NCBI GenBank assembly: GCA_947594835.1
Contig: CANQEH010000021.1
Span: 1 to 43,534 of the forward strand
Direction: 5' to 3'
DNA from: an uncultured Acetatifactor sp.
Lineage (GTDB): Bacteria > Bacillota > Clostridia > Lachnospirales > Lachnospiraceae
Length of the DNA: 43,534 nucleotides
The notes below the pieces were generated by a model that saw only the letters and a program-made list of their open reading frames with translations, was not told the DNA's origin and made no database searches. The translations under genes were made by a program, and so were the position numbers. Shown here one piece after another: positions 12,874-21,462 of this stretch; the stretch's first letter is position 1, and the number at the start of each line of letters is the position of its first letter.

Positions 12874-15666
12874 GATATCAATGCTGAAATCCTTGACCTC
12901 CATCCCAAACTGGGCAAAAAACAGCTTCACATAAAAAGTGCTGCTGGTGATGCGGTCAGGAAATTCCACCACCTTCCGCTCCCACTGCTTCTGGGATCCC
13001 TTGATGCTCACGGTGGCCACCAGCCGCCCGTCATGGAAGAAGGAGAGGGGAAGCTGCGCCAGATCCATTGTTTTTTCCGAGGCTCTGCAGGTAAATGCGA
13101 TCCTGCAGACGCCTTGTTTTTTCACAGAGACCTGCAGGGTGGTGTTCCTCTCTTTTCCCGTGGAGATCAGGGCCGGATCCACCCAGGTCTCCCCGTCCAC
13201 CTCGACTTCCACAAACGGCCCTATCACAGCGTTCTCCTGCTGGGCATACGCTTTCAGCTGTCTGTCCAGTTCTGTCTCCACGCCCTGCATCCGCAGCCAG
13301 GCCGGGGAGGCCATCAAAAACCGGCAGATATTTGCGGCGCTGCGCTGGAACTCGCCCCGGGTCACAAGGCCGGTCCGGAGTCCCTCCAGGGAATTGTCCC
13401 CGTTTGCGTTTGCCTGTGCGTCCGCCGTCACCATATACAAGTCGTTCTGGCTGCGCACCATGGCCGTAGTGTTCTTCGTGGTGGCTTCTTCTCCCTCGTC
13501 GTTGCCCCTGGCCCACCAGTCGCTCATCACGATGCCCTGGAATCCCCATTCGCCCCGTAAGATGGTGGTCAGAAGATCGTAGCTGCTGGCCGTCCAGAAC
13601 CCGTTGACCGGGCCGTAGGTAGACATGACGGAGCGGGCTCTGCCCTCCTTTACGGCAATCTCGAAGCCTTTCAGGTAAAGTTCCCGCAGCGCCCTCTCTG
13701 AGACGACCGTCTCTACAAAGTGCCGGTTATATTCCTGATTGTTGCAGGCAAAGTGCTTGATCGTCCCGGTGACGCCGTATTTCTGCATTCCTTTAAGCTG
13801 CGCCGCCGCAAGCTTTCCCGTCAACAGCGGATCTTCCGAAAAATATTCGAAGTTCCTCCCGTTTAAGGGGTTCCTGTGCAGGTTCATCCCCGGCCCCAAA
13901 AGGGTATCTATCTGGTTTTTCCGAAGCTCCATACCCTCCCATTCATACAGTTCTTCCACCAGCTCCAGGTTAAAGGTGCAGGCAAGGCAGGTGCCGTTTG
14001 GCATGGCAAAAGCCAACGTGCCGCAGTCCATGCGGATGCCGCTTGGGCCGTCCGCGCAGCAGCCTGCCGGAAGCCCAAAGCCCTGAAGGCGCTCCGTCAG
14101 CCCGCCGAAGGCGGAAGCTGTGCCCGGAGTCACCTTGGGGGAGCACATTCCCTCGCCCCGGGTGAGACAGCAGAGCTCTTCGTCCGTAAACTGGGCCAGA
14201 AAGCTGCCCATACTCACCTTTCCGGCGTCCACATCCCCCAGAACATAGCCCTTGTCCCCCGTGTAGGGATATTCCCTGGGCAGACGTTCCAACCTCCGGC
14301 CGGCCGGATCTGCCGTGCGCAGGGCGGCCTTCTCCCATGCCACGGAGTAAGTGCCGTCTTCTTTCTGTTCTCCGGGCCGCATATGGGAAAATTCCACCGT
14401 GGGCGCCAACGCCTCCTCCAGACGCTCCATCACCACCAGTTCCGGCAGCTTCAGACGGCCCGCTTCGGCTGCATCCCGCACATTTTCCCCCACATAAAAA
14501 ATGTAGTCGCCGGGCTCCAGCACATAGCAGGACTTATTTCCCGTCACCCCCGTATCGTCATAGGAAGCCAGCAGATACCAGGGCACGTTTATGGTCACTT
14601 CCTGGAACTCCCCGGGTTCCAGCGCATCGGACTTGGCAAAGCCGCAGAGACTGCGCACAGGCTTTCCCAAAAGCCCCTGGGGCGGCTGGCAATAGACCTG
14701 CACCACCTCTTTGCCCCGGACAGCGCCGGTATTCCTGACGCCGACCCGGAATTTGGCCCCGTTCTCCAGAGCCCTGTCCCCAAAGAAAAAGGGCGGCAGG
14801 CCGGACAGCTCCGTGCTCAGGGAAAAGGTAGTGTAAGAAAGCCCGAACCCGAAGGGATAGAGCACTTTCTCCGGCGCAAAGGTAGAAAAATACCGATAGC
14901 CCACATAGATGTCTTCCGCATAGAAGTTCCGCTTCGCATCGCCGTAATATGCCGTGGAGGGATAGTCGTTGATGTCCCGTGCAATGGTATCCGACAGCCT
15001 GCCGGAAGGGGAGACGCGCCCGCTCAGCACGTCCGCCGCGCCGTTTCCGCCCTCCTGTCCCCCCTGCCATACATACAGCACCGCCGAGGGCTCATACTGT
15101 TCCACCCATTTCATGTCGATGAGGTTTCCCACATTTAAAAGCACCACGGTCTTGGAGAAGATCCCGCAGACCGTCTTTAACATCTGCTCCTCCTGGCCGG
15201 TGAGCAGATAGCTTCCCTCCGCCGCCACATTGTCCTTGTCTTCCCCTGCGGTGCGGCCGATGATGATCAGGGCGATATCGGAGTCCCGCGCCGCCTCCCT
15301 GACAAACGCTTCCTCCAGGGGCATCTCCTCCTGAAACCAGGGCTCCTGGGCCCAGCCGCTTCCCTGGTCGAAGGGATGGTCTTTGAGCCATTCCAGGTAG
15401 CGCTCCTTTACTGTTTCGTTCAGCACATAATCCCCGGACTGCTCCAGCGCCTCCGCGATGCCCGTCACATAGGCGGTATTCACCAATCCGCCGGAACCCG
15501 TTCCGCTCTTGTAATAATGGAACTGGCTGCGCCCGAACAGCGCGAGCCTGCTGCCTTTTGCAAGCGGAAGTACGCCTCCTGTATTCCGCAAAAGGACAGC
15601 GCCTTCCGCCGCTGCCTCTCTTGCCGTCTGCGCGTACGCTTCCAGCGAATATTGTCTTTTTGCCAT
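12868..15666 (-). CDS. Family 3 glycoside hydrolase (beta-glucosidase type) with permuted domain order
   Basis: 932 residues, no signal peptide, so cytoplasmic. The domain order is reversed compared with standard GH3: the alpha/beta-sandwich domain comes first (AAAEGAVLLRNTGGVLPL, then IVVLLNVGNL-like VVLLNVGNLI), a fibronectin-III-like region lies near residues 290-400, and the (beta/alpha)8 barrel is last. The barrel carries GPGMNLHRNPLNGRNFEYFSEDP-type sequence, TIKHFACNNQE and the nucleophile D716 in GIVMSDWWA. This order is known from Ruminococcus and Butyrivibrio beta-glucosidases. It would hydrolyse beta-linked oligosaccharides taken into the cell. A GGGAG site seven bases before the ATG fixes the start. 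It begins only 23 bp after a hybrid histidine kinase stop, so the two are probably one operon. Exact sugar specificity is unknown. Confidence 0.93.
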   Translation of the reverse strand: MAKRQYSLEAYAQTAREAAAEGAVLLRNTGGVLPLAKGSRLALFGRSQFHYYKSGTGSGGLVNTAYVTGIAEALEQSGDYVLNETVKERYLEWLKDHPFDQGSGWAQEPWFQEEMPLEEAFVREAARDSDIALIIIGRTAGEDKDNVAAEGSYLLTGQEEQMLKTVCGIFSKTVVLLNVGNLIDMKWVEQYEPSAVLYVWQGGQEGGNGAADVLSGRVSPSGRLSDTIARDINDYPSTAYYGDAKRNFYAEDIYVGYRYFSTFAPEKVLYPFGFGLSYTTFSLSTELSGLPPFFFGDRALENGAKFRVGVRNTGAVRGKEVVQVYCQPPQGLLGKPVRSLCGFAKSDALEPGEFQEVTINVPWYLLASYDDTGVTGNKSCYVLEPGDYIFYVGENVRDAAEAGRLKLPELVVMERLEEALAPTVEFSHMRPGEQKEDGTYSVAWEKAALRTADPAGRRLERLPREYPYTGDKGYVLGDVDAGKVSMGSFLAQFTDEELCCLTRGEGMCSPKVTPGTASAFGGLTERLQGFGLPAGCCADGPSGIRMDCGTLAFAMPNGTCLACTFNLELVEELYEWEGMELRKNQIDTLLGPGMNLHRNPLNGRNFEYFSEDPLLTGKLAAAQLKGMQKYGVTGTIKHFACNNQEYNRHFVETVVSERALRELYLKGFEIAVKEGRARSVMSTYGPVNGFWTASSYDLLTTILRGEWGFQGIVMSDWWARGNDEGEEATTKNTTAMVRSQNDLYMVTADAQANANGDNSLEGLRTGLVTRGEFQRSAANICRFLMASPAWLRMQGVETELDRQLKAYAQQENAVIGPFVEVEVDGETWVDPALISTGKERNTTLQVSVKKQGVCRIAFTCRASEKTMDLAQLPLSFFHDGRLVATVSIKGSQKQWERKVVEFPDRITSSTFYVKLFFAQFGMEVKDFSIDIL

Positions 15667-15689
15667 TCCTTTTCTCCCTTCGGATCTCC

Positions 15690-17906
15690 TTATGTTTTTT
15701 TCAGATATCTGCCCAAGGTCTCCCGCAGCACCTTCATGTCCACGGGCTTTGCGATGTGGGCGTTCATGCCCGCATCCAGCGCGTTTTTCACGTCTTCCAC
15801 AAAGGCGTTGGCCGTCATGGCCACGATCGGGATGTCTTTCGCCCGGGGATGGGTACAGGCGCGGATCTGTCTGGTGGCCTCATAGCCGTCCATTAACGGC
15901 ATCTGTACATCCATCAGAATCATGTCAAAGTCGCCGGGCTGCGACTCCTCAAACATTTCCACGGCCTCCTGGCCGTTGACCGCCAGCCTGCATTTTGCCC
16001 CTTCCATCTCCAGAAGCTCCTGCAGGATCTCCGCGTTCAGCTCGTTGTCCTCCGCCACCAGAAAATTCAGGCCCTCCAGGGAGTACTGCTGCCCCTCGCC
16101 TGCGGGTTCCCCTTCCGTCCCGTCCTTCCACAGAAGCTTCCCCATGACGTTTTGGAAGGAGGAGAGGAAAAACGGTTTTGTTAGGAATTCGTCCATGCCC
16201 GCCTCTCTCGCCTCTTCCTCGATCTCGCCCCACTCATGGGAGGTGAGCATCAGGATGGGCACGTCTTTGCCCACCTTTTCCCGGATCCGGCGGGCAGTCT
16301 CCAGGCCGTCCATCTCCGGCATTTTCCAGTCCAGCAGGATGACATGGAAGCTCTCCTTATTGTCCACGCTCTTTTGCAGGATGTCGATTGCGTCAGGGCC
16401 TGCGGTGACATATTCCACGCTGACGCCGGTTCCCTCCATGGTACTCTGGATCATCTGGCAGATATCTTCTTCGTCGTCTACGATCAGAATCCTGGAGATG
16501 GAACTGTGCCGCCAAAAGTCCCTGTCCCGCTCCTTCTTTGGCACGCCAAATTCCATCTGGACGACAAACCGGCTCCCCTCTCCCTGTCTGCTCTGGACTT
16601 CTATGGTGCCGCCCATCAGTTCCACAATGTTTTTGGATATGGACAGCCCCAGGCCCGTGCCCTGGATCTTGCTTATGTTGGAGTTGGACTCCCTGACAAA
16701 AGGCGAAAAGACCTCCTTTAAAAATTCCTCGCTCATGCCGTAGCCGTTGTCCTGCACCGTAAACTGCAGCCGGGCGCTGTCGGGGGACACGGCGGGCAGG
16801 CTCTGGATGTGAAATTCAATCCGTCCGCCCTCTGGTGTATATTTTACAGCATTGGACAAAAGATTCAAGAGTACTTGGTTAATTCGTACCTCATCTCCCA
16901 TCAAAACTTCCGGAATGTCTCCCGTCAGGCGCATCTCATAGGACTGGTTCCTGGCCTTGATCTGGGAGAGGATGATGGTGTTGATCCGCTCTAACAGCTG
17001 GGGAACGTGGAATTCCGTGATATTCAGCGTGGTCTTCCCGCTCTCGATCTTGCTCATGTCCAGCACATTGTTGATGAGATTTAACAAATGCTCGCTGGAC
17101 GCGCCGATCTTGCGGGTGTACTCCAACACCTTCTGCGGCTGATCCGCATCCCTGGCAAGCAGGGTGGTATAACCCACGATGGCATTCATGGGCGTGCGGA
17201 TGTCGTGGGACATATTGGACAGGAAATTGCTCTTTGCCATATTGGCAACACCGGCGGTATACAGCGCATTTTCCAGGGAATCGTTGATCTCGTGCTCCTG
17301 GGTGATGTCGGTGAGGATCATGACAAACCGGTTTCTTTCCTCTAACGCTATGTGGCAGAGCACTTCCTTATACCATCTGCGCTCCCCGGAGCTTTTGTGC
17401 AGGATCTGGCACTCCATCTCGTGGTACTGTCCCAGCGGCAGGGTGGAGAGCAAATCCTCCGGAACCATGCTCTGACTGCTGATTAACACCCGGGTCATCC
17501 TGCGCACATCCTTCTGGATCAGCTTTGGCTTGATGCCCACGACCTGCTCCAAGTTGGGGCTGATGTATTCCACCTGGTAGGTTTCCGGCGAAAATAAAAT
17601 AAACGTGTGCTTGGGACTGCGGGTGATCATTTCAAAAAGATACTCCCTGCACTGGTTCTCCCCTTCCTTTTTCACAGCCAGCCTGCTGCCGCTCAAAAAA
17701 AAGCAGAACGCGGCGCCTACGCCCACGAACATCAGGATGCCGCAGGGCACAAGTTCCGCAAAAAACATATCTACGTCCTTGCGGTAGAACACATCCCTGG
17801 CCAGAATCTGCCCATGGATCAAAAATGCGCAGGAAACTCCTGCCAACAAAGTCAAGAGGGCAAACACAATCCCGATGCCCGTCATTTTCCGTTGCCTTAA
17901 ACTCAT
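15690..17906 (-). CDS. Hybrid sensor histidine kinase (PAS, kinase, REC, REC)
   Basis: 738 residues. Two membrane helices (~8-31 and ~49-72) are separated by a short outer loop of ~17 residues, so there is hardly any extracellular sensor. A PAS-like domain at ~92-200 (SPETYQVEYISPNLEQVVG) would do the sensing inside the cell. The kinase core has the phospho-acceptor H234 in SNMSHDIRTPMNAI and ATPase boxes NLLSNAVKYTPEGG, DNGYGMS and GTGLGLSI. Two receiver domains follow, with aspartates in VILLDWKMPEMDG and MILMDVQMPLMDG. No Hpt or DNA-binding domain is present. The start at 17906 has AGAAAGG upstream; the longer frame from 18038 starts before the predicted transcription start. It precedes the GH3 gene by 23 bp, suggesting control linked to glycoside use. 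Confidence 0.9.
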   Translation of the reverse strand: MSLRQRKMTGIGIVFALLTLLAGVSCAFLIHGQILARDVFYRKDVDMFFAELVPCGILMFVGVGAAFCFFLSGSRLAVKKEGENQCREYLFEMITRSPKHTFILFSPETYQVEYISPNLEQVVGIKPKLIQKDVRRMTRVLISSQSMVPEDLLSTLPLGQYHEMECQILHKSSGERRWYKEVLCHIALEERNRFVMILTDITQEHEINDSLENALYTAGVANMAKSNFLSNMSHDIRTPMNAIVGYTTLLARDADQPQKVLEYTRKIGASSEHLLNLINNVLDMSKIESGKTTLNITEFHVPQLLERINTIILSQIKARNQSYEMRLTGDIPEVLMGDEVRINQVLLNLLSNAVKYTPEGGRIEFHIQSLPAVSPDSARLQFTVQDNGYGMSEEFLKEVFSPFVRESNSNISKIQGTGLGLSISKNIVELMGGTIEVQSRQGEGSRFVVQMEFGVPKKERDRDFWRHSSISRILIVDDEEDICQMIQSTMEGTGVSVEYVTAGPDAIDILQKSVDNKESFHVILLDWKMPEMDGLETARRIREKVGKDVPILMLTSHEWGEIEEEAREAGMDEFLTKPFFLSSFQNVMGKLLWKDGTEGEPAGEGQQYSLEGLNFLVAEDNELNAEILQELLEMEGAKCRLAVNGQEAVEMFEESQPGDFDMILMDVQMPLMDGYEATRQIRACTHPRAKDIPIVAMTANAFVEDVKNALDAGMNAHIAKPVDMKVLRETLGRYLKKT

Positions 17907-17978
17907 GATATATGCCTTTCTCCCCAAATGACGGCAGCCATTCCTCCAAAATGACGCGCGTCGACCCCCATAGTTCAC

Positions 17979-17996
17979 GGGCAGAAAACTCTGCCC
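17979..17996. other. Hairpin in the kinase leader
   Basis: GGGCAGA (17979-17985), AAAC loop, TCTGCCC (17990-17996): a perfect 7-bp stem within the 5' leader of the hybrid kinase. Read on the plus strand it is followed by TTTTT and looks like a terminator, which would stop transcription heading into the GH2 promoter region. Confidence 0.5.
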
Positions 17997-18006
17997 TTTT
18001 TCGCAC

Positions 18007-18034
18007 ATTATAACATATATCATCCATTTGTCCA
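18007..18034 (-). promoter_or_regulatory. Promoter of the hybrid kinase-GH3 operon
   Basis: Minus strand: -35 TGGACA (18029-18034), 16-bp spacer, consensus -10 TATAAT (18007-18012). The start of transcription would be near 18000, giving a leader of ~94 nt before ATG 17906. This placement rules out the upstream in-frame ATG at 18038. Confidence 0.65.
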
Positions 18035-18153
18035 GCAAATTATGTCAGGCGGTAAAAAAGTTCGTGCTTTTTTAGTAATCTGCGTTTATATTTATTATTA
18101 TAGAAGAAAGACAGATAGAGCGGCAGCTCGGAAATTTTTCAGGGAGGAAGGGT

Positions 18154-20775
18154 ATGTACAGGACAGATTTGAGCGGCGCATGGCGCTTTGAGACGGATGA
18201 AAAAGACCAGGGCGTCGGGGAAGGCTTCTTTTCCCGGCGGCTGAGGGGCCAGGGCTTTCTCCTTCCCGGCTCCGCCTGTGAAAACGGCGTGGGGGAAAAA
18301 CAGGAGGATTACCCGGAACTGACTAAAGAAGCGGTCAGGGCGCCAAGAGAGCGCTTTTCTTACCTGGGAGCGCTCTGGCTCCAGCGGGAGTTTACCGTGC
18401 CCCAGGAGATGGAGGGCAGATACGCCCGCCTGTTCTTAGAGCGGGTGAACATGGCCTCCCAGCTCTGGCTGGATGGAACAAGGGCGGGCAGGCAGATCGT
18501 GGAGCTGTCGGCCCCCCATATTTACGAGCTGGGGCGCTTAACCCCAGGGACGCATACCCTGACCCTGCGCCTCGACAACCGCAATCTCCTAAACTGCGGC
18601 GACATGGCCAGCGGTTACAGCATAGACACCCAGGGCTATTGGAACGGCGCCGTGGGCCGGATCGAACTGCAATACGAAGAACCCTTTCACGCGGAGAACA
18701 TCCAGATCTATCCCCAGGAGCAGTCCGTCCTGGTTAAACTGACGCTTATGTCAGAGATCTGGAGGCCGGAGGACAGGCAGTCCGCCAGGGTGCGCCTGTC
18801 CGTAAACGGGCCGGATCAGGCGCTGTGTGCGGAATCCTGCTTTGACTGCACGCTTTACAACGCCAGACAGGTAGAGCAGTTTTCCCTTTCCTTGGAGAGC
18901 CCCCTCCTTTGGGATGAGTTTACGCCCCATCTGTACACGTTAAATGTGACATCTATGTCGCTTGGAAATACCGACACAAAGCAGATCCGCTTCGGGATGC
19001 GCACCTTCCGCCGGGAGGGGAAGCAGTTTCTGCTAAACGGCAGGCAGATCTCTCTGCGGGGCACGATTGACTGTGCCCAGTTCCCTCTGACGGGGTATCC
19101 CTCCTTTGATATCCAGGTGTGGCGCAGCCATTTTCAGACGATCAGGGACTACGGGCTGAACCATGTGCGCTTTCACGCCTGGTGTCCCCCGGAGTGCGCG
19201 TTTGACGCCGCGGACGAGCTGGGCCTGTATCTCTCCGTGGAAATGCCCCTCTGGATCAACCGGGACGTGACGCCCCTGGCCTACGGGGACGACCCCGCCC
19301 ACGACCTGTATTACCCGCGGGAAGCCCGCATCATTTCCAAGACGTATGGGAATCACCCCAGCTTCCTTTTCTTTTCCAACGGAAACGAAACCCTGGGGAA
19401 TTTTGAGCTGTTGTCGGATATCACCGCCCAGATCAGGCCCTACGATCCCCGCAGGCTCTATACCCTCACCTCCAATTTCGACCATCCCGTGATGGACTGC
19501 GAGGACTACCTGTGCGCCCAGACCGCAGGCGGAAAGCCCGTCCGCATCCAGAGCCTGCAGGAACTGGTGGCGGAGGGCACCTTTGTGGACTACCGGGAAG
19601 CGGTAGACGCCTGCCCGGTGCCCGTCATTTCCTTTGAGACGGGACAGTACTGCTCTTACCCGGACGTGGATATCTGCGAGCGCTACACGGGGAACATGAC
19701 GCCCGTCAATTTTGACGTCATCCGGAAACACATGGTGAAACAGGGAATCTATCCCCGCCTGAAGGAATACATCGCCGCATCGGGCGACCTGGCCGCCAAA
19801 CTGTACAAGGAGGAGATTGAAGCGGCCCTGCGGACAAGAGATCTGGGCGGCTTTGAGCTTCTCTCCCTCGTGGATTACACCGGGCAGAACACCGCCACAG
19901 TGGGGCTTTTGAACATCTTTTACGAGAGCAAGGGGATTCTTTCCCCCAGGCAGTTCCGGCAGTTTTGCAGCAGCGTGGTGCCGCTGTTTCGGGCAAAGCG
20001 GATCTATCAGAATACAGAGGTGCTGGAAGCGGAATTAGAGTTGTACGATTTCGGGCCGGAAAAAATCAAAAACCCCGTGTTTGAGCTTTCGCTCTACCGC
20101 GGGGAGGAGCTGTTTTATCAAGAGACAACCTGTGAGAGAGCCGTGCGGATTCCCCTGGCAGAAATAAAAGAAGCCGCAATGCTGAGCGTCGTGCTGTCTG
20201 TGGGAGCGCACCGCAACACCTGGCGCATTTATGTGTACCCGGACGCCCCGTCCCAGGATGCGCCCCTGCGGCGGATCAGCGCCTGGAAGGAACTGGAAGA
20301 AATATCGGAGCATGGGGGGCAGGCAGTCGTCGACGGAAGCCTGTTGTCCCAGCCCATCCCGGGCAGCTTCCTCCCTGTGTTCTGGTCTCCGGCATGGTTT
20401 CCCACAAAACAGCCCAGCGGAGAGATCATCCGGCATACCCATCCTCTGTTTTCAGGATTTCCCACGGACAAATATCCCGACTACCAGTGGAAAGAACTTC
20501 TGGATCACGCTGTCTGCGCCGACCTGTCCGGGCTGACGGGCCTGCAGCCGCTGGTGGAAGTGGTGCCGAATTTTGTGGACAGTATCCCAAGTTCCCCACT
20601 GTTTGAGTTCTGCCTGGGGAAAGGGCGGTTCCTGTTCTGCGGTTTTGACCTGGATCAGCCGGATCTTCCCACCCGGCAGCTTCTGTCCTGCATCCGGCAG
20701 TATATGGCTTCCGGCGCATTTGTGCTCTCCAGCGCTTTCCAGATGTCCTGGGAGGCTGCCCGTCGGTTGTTCTGA
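18154..20775 (+). CDS. Family 2 glycoside hydrolase (beta-galactosidase/beta-glucuronidase type)
   Basis: 873 residues, no signal peptide. The N-terminal sugar-binding sandwich domain (LSGAWRFETD, YLGALWLQREFTVP, DNRNLLNCGD) is followed by an immunoglobulin-like domain and a TIM barrel. The predicted acid/base is E412 in FFSNGNETLG and the nucleophile E495 in ISFETGQYC, both matching GH2 positions. The barrel entrance sequence GLNHVRFHAWCPPECAFDAADELGLYL is typical of this family. A C-terminal segment of ~230 residues has no clear assignment. The start has GGGAGGAAGG directly before the ATG. It is transcribed away from the kinase-GH3 operon, so the two enzymes are probably induced together on one oligosaccharide. 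I could not identify a convincing plus-strand promoter. Exact substrate is open. Confidence 0.9.
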   Translation: MYRTDLSGAWRFETDEKDQGVGEGFFSRRLRGQGFLLPGSACENGVGEKQEDYPELTKEAVRAPRERFSYLGALWLQREFTVPQEMEGRYARLFLERVNMASQLWLDGTRAGRQIVELSAPHIYELGRLTPGTHTLTLRLDNRNLLNCGDMASGYSIDTQGYWNGAVGRIELQYEEPFHAENIQIYPQEQSVLVKLTLMSEIWRPEDRQSARVRLSVNGPDQALCAESCFDCTLYNARQVEQFSLSLESPLLWDEFTPHLYTLNVTSMSLGNTDTKQIRFGMRTFRREGKQFLLNGRQISLRGTIDCAQFPLTGYPSFDIQVWRSHFQTIRDYGLNHVRFHAWCPPECAFDAADELGLYLSVEMPLWINRDVTPLAYGDDPAHDLYYPREARIISKTYGNHPSFLFFSNGNETLGNFELLSDITAQIRPYDPRRLYTLTSNFDHPVMDCEDYLCAQTAGGKPVRIQSLQELVAEGTFVDYREAVDACPVPVISFETGQYCSYPDVDICERYTGNMTPVNFDVIRKHMVKQGIYPRLKEYIAASGDLAAKLYKEEIEAALRTRDLGGFELLSLVDYTGQNTATVGLLNIFYESKGILSPRQFRQFCSSVVPLFRAKRIYQNTEVLEAELELYDFGPEKIKNPVFELSLYRGEELFYQETTCERAVRIPLAEIKEAAMLSVVLSVGAHRNTWRIYVYPDAPSQDAPLRRISAWKELEEISEHGGQAVVDGSLLSQPIPGSFLPVFWSPAWFPTKQPSGEIIRHTHPLFSGFPTDKYPDYQWKELLDHAVCADLSGLTGLQPLVEVVPNFVDSIPSSPLFEFCLGKGRFLFCGFDLDQPDLPTRQLLSCIRQYMASGAFVLSSAFQMSWEAARRLF

Positions 20776-20780
20776 AAGAT

Positions 20781-20822
20781 ATAAAAGGCCCGGGGCATCC
20801 CCTGGGGCCTGCTCCGGGCTTT
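20781..20822. terminator. Bidirectional terminator between GH2 and phosphoesterase genes
   Basis: A run of complementary sequence, AAAAGGCCCGG and CCGGGCTTT, closes a GC-rich stem with an inner GGGGCATCCCC hairpin. It lies between two convergent stop codons and has A and T runs at its ends, as expected for a shared intrinsic terminator. Confidence 0.6.
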
Positions 20823-21417
20823 AAGCATCCAGCTCAAAAATATATTTCTCGTAGGCGTTGATCACCTGCGTCTCCCGGTAGGTGGAGACGCGGGGGAAAT
20901 TCCTCCCATAATTCATGTGGACGTGGCCGTGCACAAAAACCGACGGCTTGTATTTTTCCATCAGATAGCAGAAGACCTGGAAGCCATTGTGGGGCATATC
21001 CTCCCCGTCGTTCACCCGGTAGGCGGGGGAATGGGCTAACAGGATATCAAACCCCTTCCTTCTCCACAGCCTCCACCACAATTTCCTGACCCGGCGGCTC
21101 ATCTGGCGCTGGGTGTACTGGTGGCTGCCGGGTTTATAGCGCATGGATCCCCCCAGCCCCAGAATGCGGATGCCTTTGAAAACGTAGATATCATCCTCGA
21201 TGCAGATGCAGCCGTCGGGAGGCGTCTCTTCATAGGTGCCGTCGTGGTTGCCATGTACATACAGCACCGGCGCATGGGTAAAAGTAGCCAAAAAAGACAG
21301 ATATTGCGGTTTTAAATCCCCGCAGGAGAGAATCAGATCAACCCCCTCCAGATAGTGTTTGTCAAAATGATCCCACAGTATGGGTGATTCCTGATCTGCA
21401 ATCGCCAGTATTTTCAT
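20821..21417 (-). CDS. Calcineurin-like metallophosphoesterase
   Basis: 198 residues, no signal peptide. The two-metal phosphoesterase motifs are in order: IADQE near the N-terminus (Asp), LILSCGDL (Asp), VLYVHGNHDG (Asn-His), LLAHSP (His) and SVFVHGHVHM (His x2). The size and order fit the YfcE/MJ0936-type single-domain family, which cleaves phosphodiesters or phosphomonoesters in the cytoplasm. The gene is downstream of the ParB-BMP fusion gene with a 45-bp gap and is probably the last gene of that operon. Its ribosome site is weak (GTGAGAA), so translation may depend on the upstream gene. Natural substrate unknown. Confidence 0.87.
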   Translation of the reverse strand: MKILAIADQESPILWDHFDKHYLEGVDLILSCGDLKPQYLSFLATFTHAPVLYVHGNHDGTYEETPPDGCICIEDDIYVFKGIRILGLGGSMRYKPGSHQYTQRQMSRRVRKLWWRLWRRKGFDILLAHSPAYRVNDGEDMPHNGFQVFCYLMEKYKPSVFVHGHVHMNYGRNFPRVSTYRETQVINAYEKYIFELDA

Positions 21418-21462
21418 CGGATGTTCTCACTTTTCCCGCTTTTGAAGCGCCACTTTTGCTTT

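Noticed and set aside
13876..15138. Long plus-strand frame across the GH3 gene
   Set aside because: It is the reverse-strand shadow of the GH3 coding sequence, with no ribosome site or recognisable domain.
17907..18038. Longer start for the hybrid kinase at 18038
   Set aside because: It lies upstream of the predicted transcription start near 18000, and the frame lacks a ribosome site there.
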